A stretch of 64,000 bases of DNA. Source: Dugong dugon. Its lineage: Eukaryota > Chordata > Mammalia > Sirenia > Dugongidae. The number at the start of each line of letters is the position of its first letter. The first letter of the stretch is position 1. The notes under the pieces are model-generated. The model did not search any database. It was given only the letters and a program-made list of their open reading frames with translations, and was not told the DNA's origin. The stretch covers positions 129,316,714 through 129,380,713 of the forward strand of contig CM057460.1 of the NCBI GenBank assembly GCA_030035585.1, written 5' to 3'. Below are positions 44,912-56,440 of the stretch, piece by piece. Made by a program: the position numbers and the translations under genes.

Positions 44912-45340
44912 ATTTAATCATTACTGAGCACTTACTATGTGCAGGACCTCGTAACAAATATTTAGTCATTTAATTCTCCCAATACCCCTAAGAGGATATT
45001 CCTATTAATATTCCCCATTTTATAGATTTCCAAGATAAGATAATAAGTAAATGATGAGAACAAACAAACATGTAAAACCAGTTGCTGTTGAGTCCATTCT
45101 GACTCAGGGTGACCTATGTGTGCAGAGTAGAAATGGACTTCATACGGTTTTCAAGGCTGCTGTACCTTTCAGAAGCAGGCCTTTCTTTCAAGAACCTCTG
45201 CGTAGGTTCAAACCACCAATCTTTAGGTTAGTAGTTAATCACTTAACTGTTTGAACTACCCAGGGACTCCTTTAAATGATGAAGCTGGGGTCAAAATCAG
45301 GCAGTGAGTCTTGGGTTTAACCACTACGCTACACTTGGCC
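44912..45340 (-). mobile_element. MIR split by an AfroSINE
   Basis: Left: 'actgagcacttactatgtg', 'caggacctcgtaacaaat', 'cccaatacccctaagagg', 'ccccattttatagatttcc'. Right: 'aagctggggtcaaaatcag', 'cttgggtttaaccactacg'. Removing the AfroSINE at 45058-45272 and one target duplication rejoins the MIR. Confidence 0.78.
45058..45272 (-). mobile_element. AfroSINE-related SINE, divergent longer subtype
   Basis: The minus-strand head GGAGTCCCTGGGTAGTTC differs from the short subtype, and the internal part has 'cagaagcaggcctttcttt' and 'agaacctctgcgtaggttc'. The 3' end keeps 'gagtcagaatggactcaac'. A perfect 10-bp target duplication TAAATGATGA lies at 45048-45057 and 45273-45282. The copy at 56200-56375 belongs to the same subtype. 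Confidence 0.9.
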
Positions 45341-45394
45341 AGGTAAAAAGGACAGTGGTAAAATTATAAGTGACCAGGAACCACTACTGGATCT

Positions 45395-45575
45395 TCCATG
45401 AATTCACTTCACAACATTGAGCAAGAAACTCAATTCATCAAGCCTCTTCCATCATTATCTGTAAAATGTTACTAATATTGCTATGTTATAGATTTGCTGT
45501 AAGTATTAAATGAAATAACCCACAAAAGTACCTGGCATGGTGCCTACGACTATAAGGGCTTAGAAATTATAGTTT
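45395..45575 (+). mobile_element. MIR
   Basis: 'cattgagcaagaaactcaa', 'ttatctgtaaaatgttact', 'tatagatttgctgtaagta' and 'gtacctggcatggtgccta' follow plus-strand MIR. Confidence 0.7.
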
Positions 45576-46090
45576 CCCTTGTCTCTTTCGCAACTAACAT
45601 CCCAATATTCTAAGCAAAAATGCCTGCGTAAGGCAACTGTTAGCTTTTTAGCAAACACTAATTAACTGGAAACACTATGTATGATTCATTCATGGTCAGG
45701 CCATGGTGGACAGTGATTAGCCATTATCCATGTTTCTGATGTAACAAAGGTTGCACCACATCAATGCATAAATCTCAAGGTATATCCATATCTAAGAAGG
45801 AAAGAAAACTATTTGCTGAATAGCAGTGAGGTCTTAATAACCCAACTGGCAGTGCAAAACTCTGTCAGGTAGAATAGCGATGAAGAAATCAGTAATCAAT
45901 TTTGAGTATACCATTATATTAAAAATGGACATTATAAATCATATATTATGCCTAAGCATTAAATGATTTGTGGACCAGGATTAGAGACTAAATACATATG
46001 AGAACTCAGTTGATGATACATTTCAACAAAAGGGGAAGGAAAGATATTTCCATAAATGACATTGGGACAGCAAGCTAACCATTTAGGGCG
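45576..46090. other. No recognisable feature
   Basis: No supported gene or repeat. Confidence 0.5.
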
Positions 46091-46091
46091 T

Positions 46092-46094
<3 letters not shown>

Positions 46095-46136
<42 letters not shown>
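46095..46136 (+). repeat. (CA)21 microsatellite
   Basis: Uninterrupted CA units for 42 bases, preceded by GTGCG. Likely length-polymorphic. Confidence 0.97.
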
Positions 46137-46138
<2 letters not shown>

Positions 46139-46269
46139 AATACACGTGAAATTTCTAGAAGAAAGCATTGGTAAATGGATTTATCATTTACAGAAAGGGA
46201 AAATATCTTGAAGGAGGGACCACAACCTAAAAGACATCACCAGTCATAAAATAAAGGTGCAAAGAGTAT

Positions 46270-46885
46270 CTGTTAACAGACTGTTCAATTTGAAATAGAT
46301 TGGCAACGGTATGAGTAAAGAGATTATAACTTTTATATGTTTGATGAAAACATAAATTGATGCAACTACTTGGATGGGCAATTAGTCAAACTTACCAAAA
46401 TTTAAAATTCACGTGCCCTTTGTTCTATAATTACAAATCAATATACTCGTATAAGGATGTTTTGTGGAGCATTGTGAAAAAAAAAAAAATCCAAAACACA
46501 AAATGGTCTAAATGTCCATTCATTGGAACTGACTACATAAATGATGATAGAGCATACAATAAAATATTATGCTGTTCTTTCAAGCTGAATGTACTGACAT
46601 AATTAAGTCTCCTAGACTCAATATATAAAAAAGACAAGGTGTTCAATAGTGTGTGGTGTAGCTGTTTTCTTTTTAAATTTGTTCTTAAAAGACACGTACA
46701 CATGGGAGATATTCACATGCATAATTTTTTTCTTGTAGAAAATGCAGAAGCTGTTAGACACTGTTAAGGGATTATTTTATGGAGAAGGATTGGATTAATG
46801 AGGAGACTTTTTTTTTATTTTCATTTCAAACCTTTTCAAGTGATTTAGATTTTACCATGAAAATGTTTTACTCTTTTATATGTCA
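46270..46885 (+). mobile_element. Old L1 (L1M-type) 3' end
   Basis: 'gatgggcaattagtcaaac', 'agtgtggtgtagctgttttc' and 'catttcaaaccttttcaag' follow an old L1 ORF2 end and 3' UTR. 'ggtctaaatgtccattcat' corresponds to the end-of-ORF2 word in other L1s. It is heavily decayed. Confidence 0.55.
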
Positions 46886-46889
46886 ACAG

Positions 46890-46941
46890 CAGGGGTAGCT
46901 TATCCAAAAGGCGAGGTAAGCACCATGCTTACCTTGCTTAC
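46890..46941 (+). repeat. Unit related to the palindrome at 40770
   Basis: CAGGGGTAGCTTATCC then 'gcgaggtaagcaccatgc' and 'ttaccttgcttacc' resembles the CAGGG...GATTACCCA...AAGGTAAGCA pattern of the copy at 47084 and of the halves of 40770-40961. It contains its own short inverted repeat (GGTAAGC...GCTTACC). Confidence 0.5.
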
Positions 46942-47083
46942 CAGATCATCTATAATGAACAATCTCACTTTTTTTCACTACTTCAAAGATCTGCTTCTAG
47001 GAATGGCTAGCATATGTCTCTCTCCCAACCCCACAGTGTTTTCCTACAGAATCAAAGCCTCTTTTCAAATGTACAATCCCTGA

Positions 47084-47154
47084 CAGGGACTGATTACCCA
47101 GTAACCAAGGTAAGCATGGGCTTATTTGAGCTTACTTACTAAACTGTCGTCACC
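47084..47154 (+). repeat. Second unit related to the palindrome at 40770
   Basis: CAGGGACTGATTACCCAGT, then 'aaccaaggtaagcatggg' and 'cttacttactaaactgtcg'. The word CTTACTTACTAA is shared exactly with the hairpin arms near 40.85 kb. It is in direct orientation to the unit at 46890, about 140 bases on. The sequence between the two is of unknown origin. Confidence 0.55.
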
Positions 47155-47229
47155 AATCCACCTCTGGACAACAGGAATTATTTCAGCAATAAGATATTGT
47201 TTCTTAATTCTTTTTAAAAGAAGTTTTAT

Positions 47230-48598
47230 ATTTGGGAGGTGGGGCCAAGATGGTGGAGTAGTCAGACACTTCCAGTGGACCTTCTTACAACAAAGACCTG
47301 AAAAAACAAATGATTCGATTATATATGGCAATCTGGGAGCCCTGAACATCAAAGGCAGAGATGAGGAACTGGACTGAGTGGCAGGGGGAGGGAGAGACGG
47401 TTGGGAAGCATCAAGGAGTTGCCAGACTTGAACCAGTGAGAGCCTGAGCCCTTCAGACCTGAGCATCTCGGGGGTGAGCAGTGAGGCAGACAAGCAGCCA
47501 TGTTTGGGAGGTGCGTTTTCCACACTGGGAGAGACCCAGCCACTGAGAGTCTACTCAACCATGCAGAACCAGTGAGAAACAACCCTCAACGAAAGATAAA
47601 TACTTGCATACGGCTTACCACATGGATCAAAACCCCCCCCTTAGGGAAAAACCTCTCTCCCATTTACCTCCCTGCTCCCTGCTCTGCACAGGGTCCTGGA
47701 CCAGCTTCAGTAAATGCCGAGTCCCCTAGGCCAGAAGTAGGATCCGTCACACACCTGAAGCCATTCTCCCTGCTTTGGAGAGTGAACTAATTAACAAACG
47801 GGAAAAAATAAACGGCCTGCTCCCCTAAGCCAGGAACTCAGGGTAGGCACAGCTCCTTTGCCTAGGCACAGGAATAAGGGATCCACAGACTTTGAGTGCC
47901 TTTCCCCCTGCATAGACTTGTGTGGGCCCATCTCAATGGCATAGGCCTTCGTTACCGCAGTACAACAGGGTATACGCAGGAACTATAACTTCAACTGTTT
48001 CAGCTGTGAAGTGGCAGGTTCTTGACATTTGACACTACTCTGCCCATTAAGCAGGATCTTCACCTACCTACATCAGGGGCTTGAGGACTGGTGGCTCCAC
48101 CCATGCCACCTAGCCACCTGTGATAGGGGCCCATGAATAAGAAGTGCCCCACAGTCCTTATGGCCAACAGCATTAGGTGCTCGTAGTCCAGCTGCAAAAC
48201 CCATCCACCTACATGCTCTAGGAAACAAGGACATGCCTTCCTCCTGGACACTCAGGGGTGGCTGTCAGTCCCCTGCCTTGCTCAGAGTATGTCCCACTGC
48301 TGCAGCCAGATTCCTTTACCTACACCAATCATCCATGCCTGTCTAGGACTGTGAGAGCCTACACCACACACTTGATGGCTATCTACCTGGGCACCTGAGC
48401 TGAACTAATACAGGAGGAGTGGGCGGACTCCTGAGCTCACATACCTAGTAACAGATCTAACCGTCTGGTAACAGGTGCTTCAAAGGTGCCAATGATCAAA
48501 CTAGCTCATACAAGCAGCCTATTTGGGAATATCAAAACAAAACAAGGAGCTAGGACACAGAAAGGAAACATAAAATAAATAAATATAATAATTTATTG
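47230..48598 (+). promoter_or_regulatory. L1 copy 2 5' UTR with YY1-like site
   Basis: It begins ATTTGGGAGGTGGGGCCAAG. CCAAGATGG at 47245-47253 matches the YY1 core near the start of L1 leaders. The leader is the same length as that of copy 1 (1369 bases) and aligns along its whole length. Confidence 0.77.
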
Positions 48599-49583
48599 AT
48601 GGCTCAGAAACAACAGTCAATATCAAATCACATAAAAAAGCAATCCATGATGGCTTCAGCAAGCTCCCAAAATAAACATTCTAGAAATTTTCCAGAGGAG
48701 GAAAATTTCTTGGAATTACTGGAGGCAGAATACAAAAGATTAATATACAAAACTCTTCAAGAAATTAAGCAAAATGCAGGACATGAAATAAAGGAAATTT
48801 AAAAGATTAGAGAAGAGCATAATGACAAATTTAATAGGCTGCGAGAATCCATAGAGAGACAGCAATCAGAAATTCAGAAGATTAACAATAAAATATCAGA
48901 ATTACACAACTCAATAGAAAGTCATAGGAGCAGAATTGAGGCAATGGAAGTCAGAATTAGTGAGACTGAAGATAAAGCACTCGACACAAACTTATTTGAG
49001 GAAAAATCAGATAAAAGGATTTAAAAAAATGAAGAAACGCTAAAAATTATGTGGGACTCTATCAAGAGGAATAACCTATGAGTGACTGGAATACCAGAAC
49101 AGAGGGGGATAACAGAAAATACAGAGGGAATTATTGAACATGTGTCAGAAGAAAACTTCCCTGATATCGTGAAAGATAAGAAGATATCTATCTGAGATGC
49201 TCATTAAACCCCACATAAGGTAGATCCCAAAAGAAAGCCACCAAAACATTTTTATCATCAAACTTGCCATAACCAAAGATAAAGAGAGAATTTTAACAGC
49301 AGTTAGGGATAAACAAAAAGTCATATATAAAGGAGAGTCAATAAGAATAAGCTCAGACTACACAGCAGAAACCATGCAGGCAAGAAGGCAATGGGATGAC
49401 ATGTATAAAGCCTTGAAGGAAAAAAAACTGCTAGCCAAGAATTATATATCCAGCAAAACTGTCTCTCAAATATGATGGCAAAATTAGGGAATTCCAGATA
49501 AACAGAAGTTTAGGAAATTTGCAAAAACCAAACCAAAATTACAAGAAATACTAAAGGGAGTCTTCTGGTTAGAAAATCAGTAA
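48599..49583 (+). pseudogene. L1 ORF1 (RNA-binding chaperone), copy 2
   Basis: It starts MAQKQQSISNHIKKQ, followed by a coiled-coil-type region (IESHRSRIEAMEVRISETED near 48917) and the RNA-binding part (IMWDSIKRNN near 49047; a LQEILKGVFWLENQ end before TAA 49581-49583). In-frame stops at 48800-48802 and 49022-49024 correspond to stops in copy 1; another lies at TGA near 49079. A shift near 49195 also breaks it. The domain order is complete but no functional protein can result. Confidence 0.9.
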
Positions 49584-50039
49584 CATCAGATAACAGCCCC
49601 ACACTAGAACACAGGACAGAGCAACCAGATATCAACACAGATAGGAAAGTCACAAAAGTAAATCAAAGTTAAAACAGTGAAAATAGGGAAACAGACGTCA
49701 ATATGTAAAAAACGATGACCTTAAAACAAAAAGGAGGGACTTAAAAATGTAGACATAGATTTTTCATATGGAGAGGAAGTCAAGGTGATATAAAGAAATG
49801 AAAGACTAGTATAAACTTAGAAAAATAGGGGTAAATATTAAGATAACCACAAAGGAAACTGACAATCCTACAAGTCAAAACAAAAAACCAGAAAAATATA
49901 AAGACTCAGCAAACACAAAATCAACAACAACGAGAAAGACAAAAAGAAAATACATAAAGAAAAATGACTCAGCACAGAAAATTAAGTGGAACAAAGAAAC
50001 TGTGAACAACACACAAAAAAAAAACCACATCAAAATGAC

Positions 50040-53000
50040 TCATACCTATCAACAATTACGCTGAATGTAAATGGACTAAATGTACTCAATAAAGAGACAG
50101 AGAGTGGCAGACTGGATAAAAAAAACACGACCCATCTATATGCTGCCTACAAGAGACACACCTTAGACTTAAAGACACAAACACAGTAAAACTCAAAGGA
50201 TAGAAAAAATATATCAAGCAAACAACACTCAAAATAGAGCAGGAGTGGCAATATTAATCTCTGGCAAAATAGACTTTAAACTAAAAGCCATGACAAAGGG
50301 TAAGGAAGGATACTATATAGTGATTAAAAGGTCAATAGACCAAGAGGCCATAACTATAATAAATATTTATGCATCCAAAGACAGGGCTCCAAAATACATA
50401 AAACAAACTCCAACAGCACTGAAAAGAGAGATAGACAGCTCCACAATAGTAGTAGGAGACTTCAACACACCACTTTTGGTGAAGGACAGAACATCGAGAA
50501 AGAAGCTCAACAAAGACAGAAGATCTAAATGCTACTAACAGCCAACTTGATCTCATAGACATATACTGAACACTCCACCTAACAGCAGCCAAGTATACTT
50601 TCTTTTCCAACACACATGGAACATTCTCCAGAATAAACCACATATTAGGCCATAAAGCAAGCCTTAACAAAATCCAAAGCATCGAAATATGACAAAGCAT
50701 CTTTCCTAACCATAAAGCCATTAAAGTAGAAATCAACAACAGAAAAAGCAAGGGAAAAAACAAAAATCAAACACATGGAAACTGAACAACACCTTGCTCA
50801 AAAACTACTGGGTTATAGAAGAAATTAAGGATAGAATAAAGAAATTCATAGAATCAAAGGAGAATGAAAGTACATCCTACCAGAAACTTTGGGACACAGT
50901 AAAAGTAGTGCTCAGAGGTCAGTTTATAGCAATAAATGCACACGTCAAAAAGAAGACAGGGCCATAATCAAAACATTAACCCTACAACTGGAACAAGTAG
51001 AAAGACAGCAGCAAAAGAAGCCCTCAGGCACCAGAAGAAAGGAAATAATAATTAGAGCAGAATTAAATGAAACAGAGAATAGAAAAACATTTGAAAGAGT
51101 TAACAAGACCAAAGCTGGTTCTTTGAAAAGATCAGCAAAATGGATACACCATTTGGCAAAATGACAAAAGAAAAACATGAGAGGAAGCAGATAACCCGTA
51201 TAAGAAATGAGATGAGTGGTTCCACAACAGACACAGCTGAAATTAACAGAATACTATGAAAAATTGTACTCTAACAAATATGAAAACCTAGAGGAAACGG
51301 ACAAATTTCTAGAAACTCACTACCTGCCTAAGCTAACACAAACAGAGGTAGAACAACTAAATAAATCCATGACAAAAGAAGAGACTGAAAAGGTAATTTA
51401 AGAACTCCCAACAAAAAAAAGCCCTGGCTCAGATGGCTTCACTGGAGAATTCTACCAAACTTTCAGAGAAGAGTTAACACCACTACTACTAAAGGTATTT
51501 CAGAGCATAGAAAAGGATGGAATACTCCTAAACTCATTCTATGAAGCCAACATAACCCTGATACCAAAACCGGGTAAAGACACCACAAAAAAAAGAAAAT
51601 TACAGACCAATATCCCTCATGCACATTGACACAAAAATCCTCAACAAAATTCTAGCCAAATAGAATTCAACAACGTATTAAAAAAAAAAAAAATCACCAT
51701 GATCAAGTTGGATCTATACCAGATATGCAGGGATGGTTCAACATTAGAAAAACGATCAATGTAATCCATCACATAAATAAAACAAAAGACAAGAACCACA
51801 TGATCTTCTCAATCAATGTAGAAAAGGCATTTGACAAAGTCCAACACCCATTCAGGATGAAAACTCTCAACAAAATAGGAATAGAAGGCAAATTCCTCAA
51901 TATAATTAAGAGCATTTATACAAAGCCAACAGCCAACATCATCCTAAATGGAGAGACTTTGAGAAAGGGAACCAGACAAGGATGCCCTTTATCACCACTC
52001 TTATTCAACATTGTGCTGAAGGTCCTAGCCAGAGCAATTAGGCTAGAAAAAGAAATAAAGAGCATCCAGATTGGTAGGGAAGAAGTCAAAGTATCTCTAT
52101 TTGCAGATGATATGATCTTATACACAGAAAACCCCAAAGAATTTGCAAGAAAACCACTGAAACTAATAGAAGATTTCAGCAAAGTATCAGAATACAAGAT
52201 AAACATACAGAAATCAGTTGGATTCCTTTACACCAACAAAGAGAACCTCGAAGAGGAAATCACCAAATCAATACTATTTACAATAGCCCCCAAGAAGATA
52301 AAATACTAAGGACTAAATCTAACCAGAGACATAAAAGATCTATACGATGAAAACTATAAGACACTACTGCAAGAAACCAAAAGAGACCTGTGTAAGTGGA
52401 AAAACATACCTTGCTTGTGGATAGGTAGACTCAACATTGTGAAAATGTCAATTCTACCCAAAGCGATCTACAGATACAATGCAATCCTGATCCAAATTCC
52501 ACCGGCATTTTTTAATGAGATGGAGAAACAAATCACCAAATCACCAACTTCATATGGAAAGGGAAGAGGCCCCAGATAAGTGAAGCATTACTCAAGAAGA
52601 AAAACAAAGTGGGAGGCCTCACCCTACCTGATTTTAGAGACTAGCATACCGCCACGATAGTCAAAACAGCCTGGTACAGGTACAACAACAGATGCATAGA
52701 CCAATGGAACACAATTGAGAATCCAGACATAAATTCATCCACCTATGAAAGGCTGATATTTGACAAAGGCCCAAACTCCGTCAGTTGGGGAAAAGACAGT
52801 CTCTTTAACGAATGGTCCTGGCATAACTGGATATCCACCTAAAAAAATGGAAACAAGACCCATACCTCACAGCATGCACAAAAACTAACTCAAAATAGAT
52901 CAAAGACTTAAATATAAAATCAAAGACAAATATAAAATTGAAAATGATAAAGATCATGGAAGAAAAAATAGGGACAATGCTAGGAGCCCTAATACATGGC

Positions 53001-53830
53001 ATAAACACAATATGAACCATAACTGGGAGCTCCTAAAAATCAAACACTTATGCTCATCAAAAGACTTCACCAAAAGAGTAAAAAGACAACCTACAGACTG
53101 GAAAAAAAATTTTGGCTATGACAAATCCAATCAGCATCTAATCTCTAAAATCTACAAGATACTGCAAAACATTTACAACAAAAAGGCAAATAGCCCAACT
53201 AAAAAATGGGCAAAAGATATGAACAGGCACTTCGCCAAAGAAGATATTCAAGCGGCTAACAGATACATAAAGAAATGCTCACAATCATTAGCCATTAGAG
53301 AAATGCAGATCAAAACTACAATGAGATACCATCTCACCCCAACAAGGCCAGCATTAATACATAAAACACAAAATAGTAAATGCTTAGAGGTTGTGGAGAG
53401 ACTGGAACACTTACACACTGTTGGTGGGATGTAAAATGGTACAACCACTTTGGAAATCGATTTGGTGCTTCCTTAAAAAGCTAGAAAGAGAAGTAGCATA
53501 TGATCCAGCAATCCCACTCCATGGAATATATCCTAGAGAAATAAGAGCCATCACACAAATCGATAAATGCACACCCATGTTCATTGTAGCACGGTTCACA
53601 ATAGCAAAATGATCAAAACAACCTAGATGCCCATCAACAGATGAATGGAGAAACAAATTATGGTATATCCACACAATGGAGTACTACACAATGATAAAGA
53701 ACAACGATCAAGCCATGAAACATAACATGGAGGAAGCTGGAGGTCATTATGCTGAGTGAATTTAGTCAGTCACAGAAGGACAAATATTGTATAAGACCAC
53801 TATTATAAGAACTCAAGAAAAGGTTTAAAC
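50040..53830 (+). pseudogene. L1 ORF2 (endonuclease-reverse transcriptase), copy 2
   Basis: Endonuclease: SYLSTITLNVNGLN near 50040 and VVGDFNTPL near 50450. RT: motif A region [11 protein letters not shown] near 51808, where the catalytic Asp is Asn; [14 protein letters not shown] near 51970; motif [10 protein letters not shown] near 52098, intact. The C-terminal region follows (KKWAKDMNRHF near 53200, [19 protein letters not shown] near 53285). The longest open piece is 194 codons (51725-52309). Stops (for example 50187, 51399, 52307) and shifts break the rest; the Cys-rich block near 53390 falls at a frameshift. Inactive. Confidence 0.9.
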
Positions 53831-54774
53831 AGAGAAGAAAATGTTCTTTGATGGTTATGAGTGCGGGGAGGGAGGGTGAGAGTTATTTACTAACTAGATA
53901 GTAGATAAGAATTATCTTAGGTGAAGGGAAGGACAGCACACACTACAGGGGAAGTCAGCACAACTGGACTAAACTAAAGCTAAGAAGTTTCCTGAATACA
54001 ATCAAACACTTTGAGGGACAGAGTAGCAGGGGTAGGGGTCTGGCAACCATGCTTTCAGGGGACATCTAGGTCAACTGGCGTAACAAAGCTTATTAAAAAA
54101 AATGTTCTGCATCCTACTTTGGTGATTGGCGTCTGGGGTCTTAAACGCTTGCAAACGGCCATCTAAGATGCATCAATTGGTCCCAGCCACCTGGAGTGAA
54201 GGAGAATGAAGAACACCAAAGACACAAGGAAAGTATTAGCCCAAGAGACAGAAAGGACCACATAAACCAGAGACTTCATCAGCCTGAGACCAGAAGAACT
54301 AGATGGTGCCTGGCTACCACCAATGACCGCCCTGACAGGGAACACAACAAAGTGTCCCAGATGGAGCAGGAGAAAGGTGGGGTGCAGAATTCAAATTCTA
54401 GAAAGAAGATCAGACTTAATGGTCTGACTGAGACTGGAGGAACCCTGGAAAGCATTGTCCCTGGATTCTCTATCGGCCCAGAACTAAAACAATTTCTGAG
54501 GCTAACTCTTCAGACAGGGATTGGACTGGACTGTGGGACATAATGTGATACTCATGAGTAGTGTGCCTCTTAGCTCAAGTAGATACAAGAGACTAAATGG
54601 GCAGCTTCTGTCCGGAGGTGAGATGGGAAGGCAGAGAGGGTTAGAAGCTGGTTGAATGGACATGGGGAATCAGGGGTGGAAAGGAGGAGTGTGCTGTCAC
54701 AGTATGGGGAGAACAATTAGAGTCACATAACAATGTATGTATAAATTTTTGTATGGGAAAAAATTTTAAAAAAT
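53831..54774 (+). other. L1 copy 2 3' UTR and tail
   Basis: About 940 bases matching the 3' UTR of copy 1 and the antisense fragment in copy 1. It ends 'gtatgtataaatttttgta' then 'ttttaaaaaa', directly before the target duplication. Confidence 0.9.
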
Positions 54775-55074
54775 AAGTTTTATGTTCGAAAACACCAAAT
54801 TTTTGGAGAAAGCTACATTGAGAATTATTAAATTTTATAATAGAAAGGATTAGACATTGTTTTTATAATTCTTATTCTTCAGATGAGGAAAAGTAAACTT
54901 TACTAAGCATGTCATTAAGACATCTAGAATACATGCGTTTAAACTGACAAATTTACTCCCAGTTTTCAACATATCAGTGATTATTGGCTCAGCACTACAT
55001 TTCATCCTGGAAGACAGTGTTCCAAGTCTGTGTGGTGTTATTACTGAGTGTGTGACTAAAATAACCCTTTAACA

Positions 55075-56030
55075 GTTCAGTCCACACTTTTATTAGGCTG
55101 GCTGCTTTGGGAAGATTAGGCACATGGCAAAATTCATGAATCCCACGGCCCTTTGCCTACTGTCACACCTCTTCCTGAGAGTAGCATGTAATTAACCTGC
55201 ACCCAAGTCGCTGATAGAGTTCTTAAAAATGATACTATATTGAGGGCTTAGCACTGATCACCTCTTCTGGCAGACTGTGCTTGAACAGTAGCAGAAGCTA
55301 GCTCAGCCTAGATGGGAGGGGACACATGCTATTACTCCCATGAATATCCCCCATTCCTTTCACTAAATCTATTCCATCCCTGGCTCCGTTGTGTCAGCAC
55401 TGGGGTAGCCAAGGGCAGGGACTGTTGACATCAACAGGATGACTCATGTCCATATACTTGTTTAATGCTGTGATGAATGACTCCTGATATAAGACATAAA
55501 GATCTGCAAATTTTGCACCCTCTGGCATTGATCCATACTCAAGTTCTTCCACAGACTTCTTTTTCTAATATCATCCAATCTTGTTGCTTTTAGTTCCTTG
55601 ACCAACTAGCCAAGGCCTTCACCGCTGTCCAGGAGTCCATGTATATTTCTATATTAGGGCATTTCTTCATCTATACAAATGTAATAACCAAATATAATTT
55701 TTCCCATTGGGATTATTTCTTTCCACAATAGCTTTTATGATATCCCTACATAAGGGAGCTGTACAACAGCAATTGATTTTAGGTCAACATCAGCCAACTG
55801 AGCTAATTCATCTGTGACCCAGCTCCAGGATGTTTCTTCTCTGTCAGCTGATGCTAAGAAAATCCTCACGAGGTGTGAGCTGAGATGTATGTAAATGGAA
55901 GTTTAGGCCAAATGCGTATGTAATTTACTGTGCCTACTGGGTATGCTTGGCCCAGTCCCAAATGTATTATTTCCATCTCACAATGGATTGTCGCTATCCC
56001 TGCCATATCTGGAACCTTGGTGGGCAGATG
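55075..56030 (-). pseudogene. ERVL-type pol remnant (RNase H to integrase region)
   Basis: Read on the minus strand, a series of short words follows the order of ERVL (HERVL/MERVL-class) pol. They are a Trp-rich RNase H segment near 55640-55560, the linker that includes 'atcctgttgatgtcaac' near 55440, and the integrase zinc-finger region near 55300, then 'gcacttgggtgcaggtta'-type sequence near 55205. Many stops and indels remain in every frame. No LTR is attached. It is an ancient endogenous retroviral fragment and cannot encode an enzyme. The identification is from remembered family sequence. Confidence 0.55.
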
Positions 56031-56084
56031 TTAAAGTGAAAAGTAAAGTTGAGGATTCAAAGTGATATATAAGAAGCTTCTGAT

Positions 56085-56440
56085 TCATGTAAATTAACTT
56101 CAGTTGATCCTCACAGCAAACATATGAATTAGTTACTCTTATTATCCCCATCTTATAAGTGAAGAAGCGGATTCAGGGAGATACACTTATCCCAGGCTAC
56201 CAGTACCACTAGCCATCGAGTCAACACCAACTCATGGTGACCCCATGCATGTCAGAGTAGAACTGTGCTCCATAGGGTTCTGATTTTTTGGAAGTAGATA
56301 TCCTGGGCTTTCTTCCCAGGCACCTCTGGGTGAACTCCAACCTCTAATGTTTCAGTGAGCACATTAACTATTTGCCCCAGGCTATTAACTAGTAGAGCCA
56401 ACCACCACACATACTGTCTTTCCAGCATGATCAGTTTCCA
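56085..56440 (-). mobile_element. MIR split by an AfroSINE-related SINE
   Basis: Left: 'gttgatcctcacagcaaac', 'cttattatccccatcttat', 'aagtgaagaagcggattc'. Right, after the SINE at 56200-56375: 'gctattaactagtagagcc'. This is the MIR reverse complement. Confidence 0.72.
56200..56375 (-). mobile_element. AfroSINE-related SINE, divergent longer subtype
   Basis: It shares 'ggcacctctgggtgaactc' and 'cctgggctttcttcccagg' with the subtype of the copy at 45058-45272. A perfect 9-bp target duplication CCCAGGCTA lies at 56191-56199 and 56376-56384. The head is slightly shortened (GGCAAATAGTTAATGTGC on the minus strand). Confidence 0.88.

Larger units (their letters stand above)
47230..54774 (+). mobile_element. 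Full-length LINE-1, copy 2
   Basis: The target duplication AAGTTTTAT is perfect at 47221-47229 and 54775-54783, giving a 7545-bp element. Order: 5' UTR 47230-48598, ORF1 48599-49583, spacer, ORF2 about 50040-53830, 3' UTR to about 54750, and an A-rich tail. It is on the same strand as copy 1 and belongs to the same subfamily. No other element interrupts it. Both ORFs have stops and frameshifts. Confidence 0.95.

Noticed and set aside
46095-46136. CA run as a regulatory Z-DNA element
   Set aside because: CA microsatellites of this length are ordinary in mammalian DNA and nothing nearby suggests a promoter.
46890-47154. Interpreting the two direct units as LTRs of a tiny element
   Set aside because: The units are only about 50-70 bases, have no TG...CA ends, no primer site and no target duplication.
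51725-52309. 194-codon frame as a possible working reverse transcriptase
   Set aside because: It is a piece of L1 ORF2 between stops, and its motif A aspartate is replaced by asparagine.
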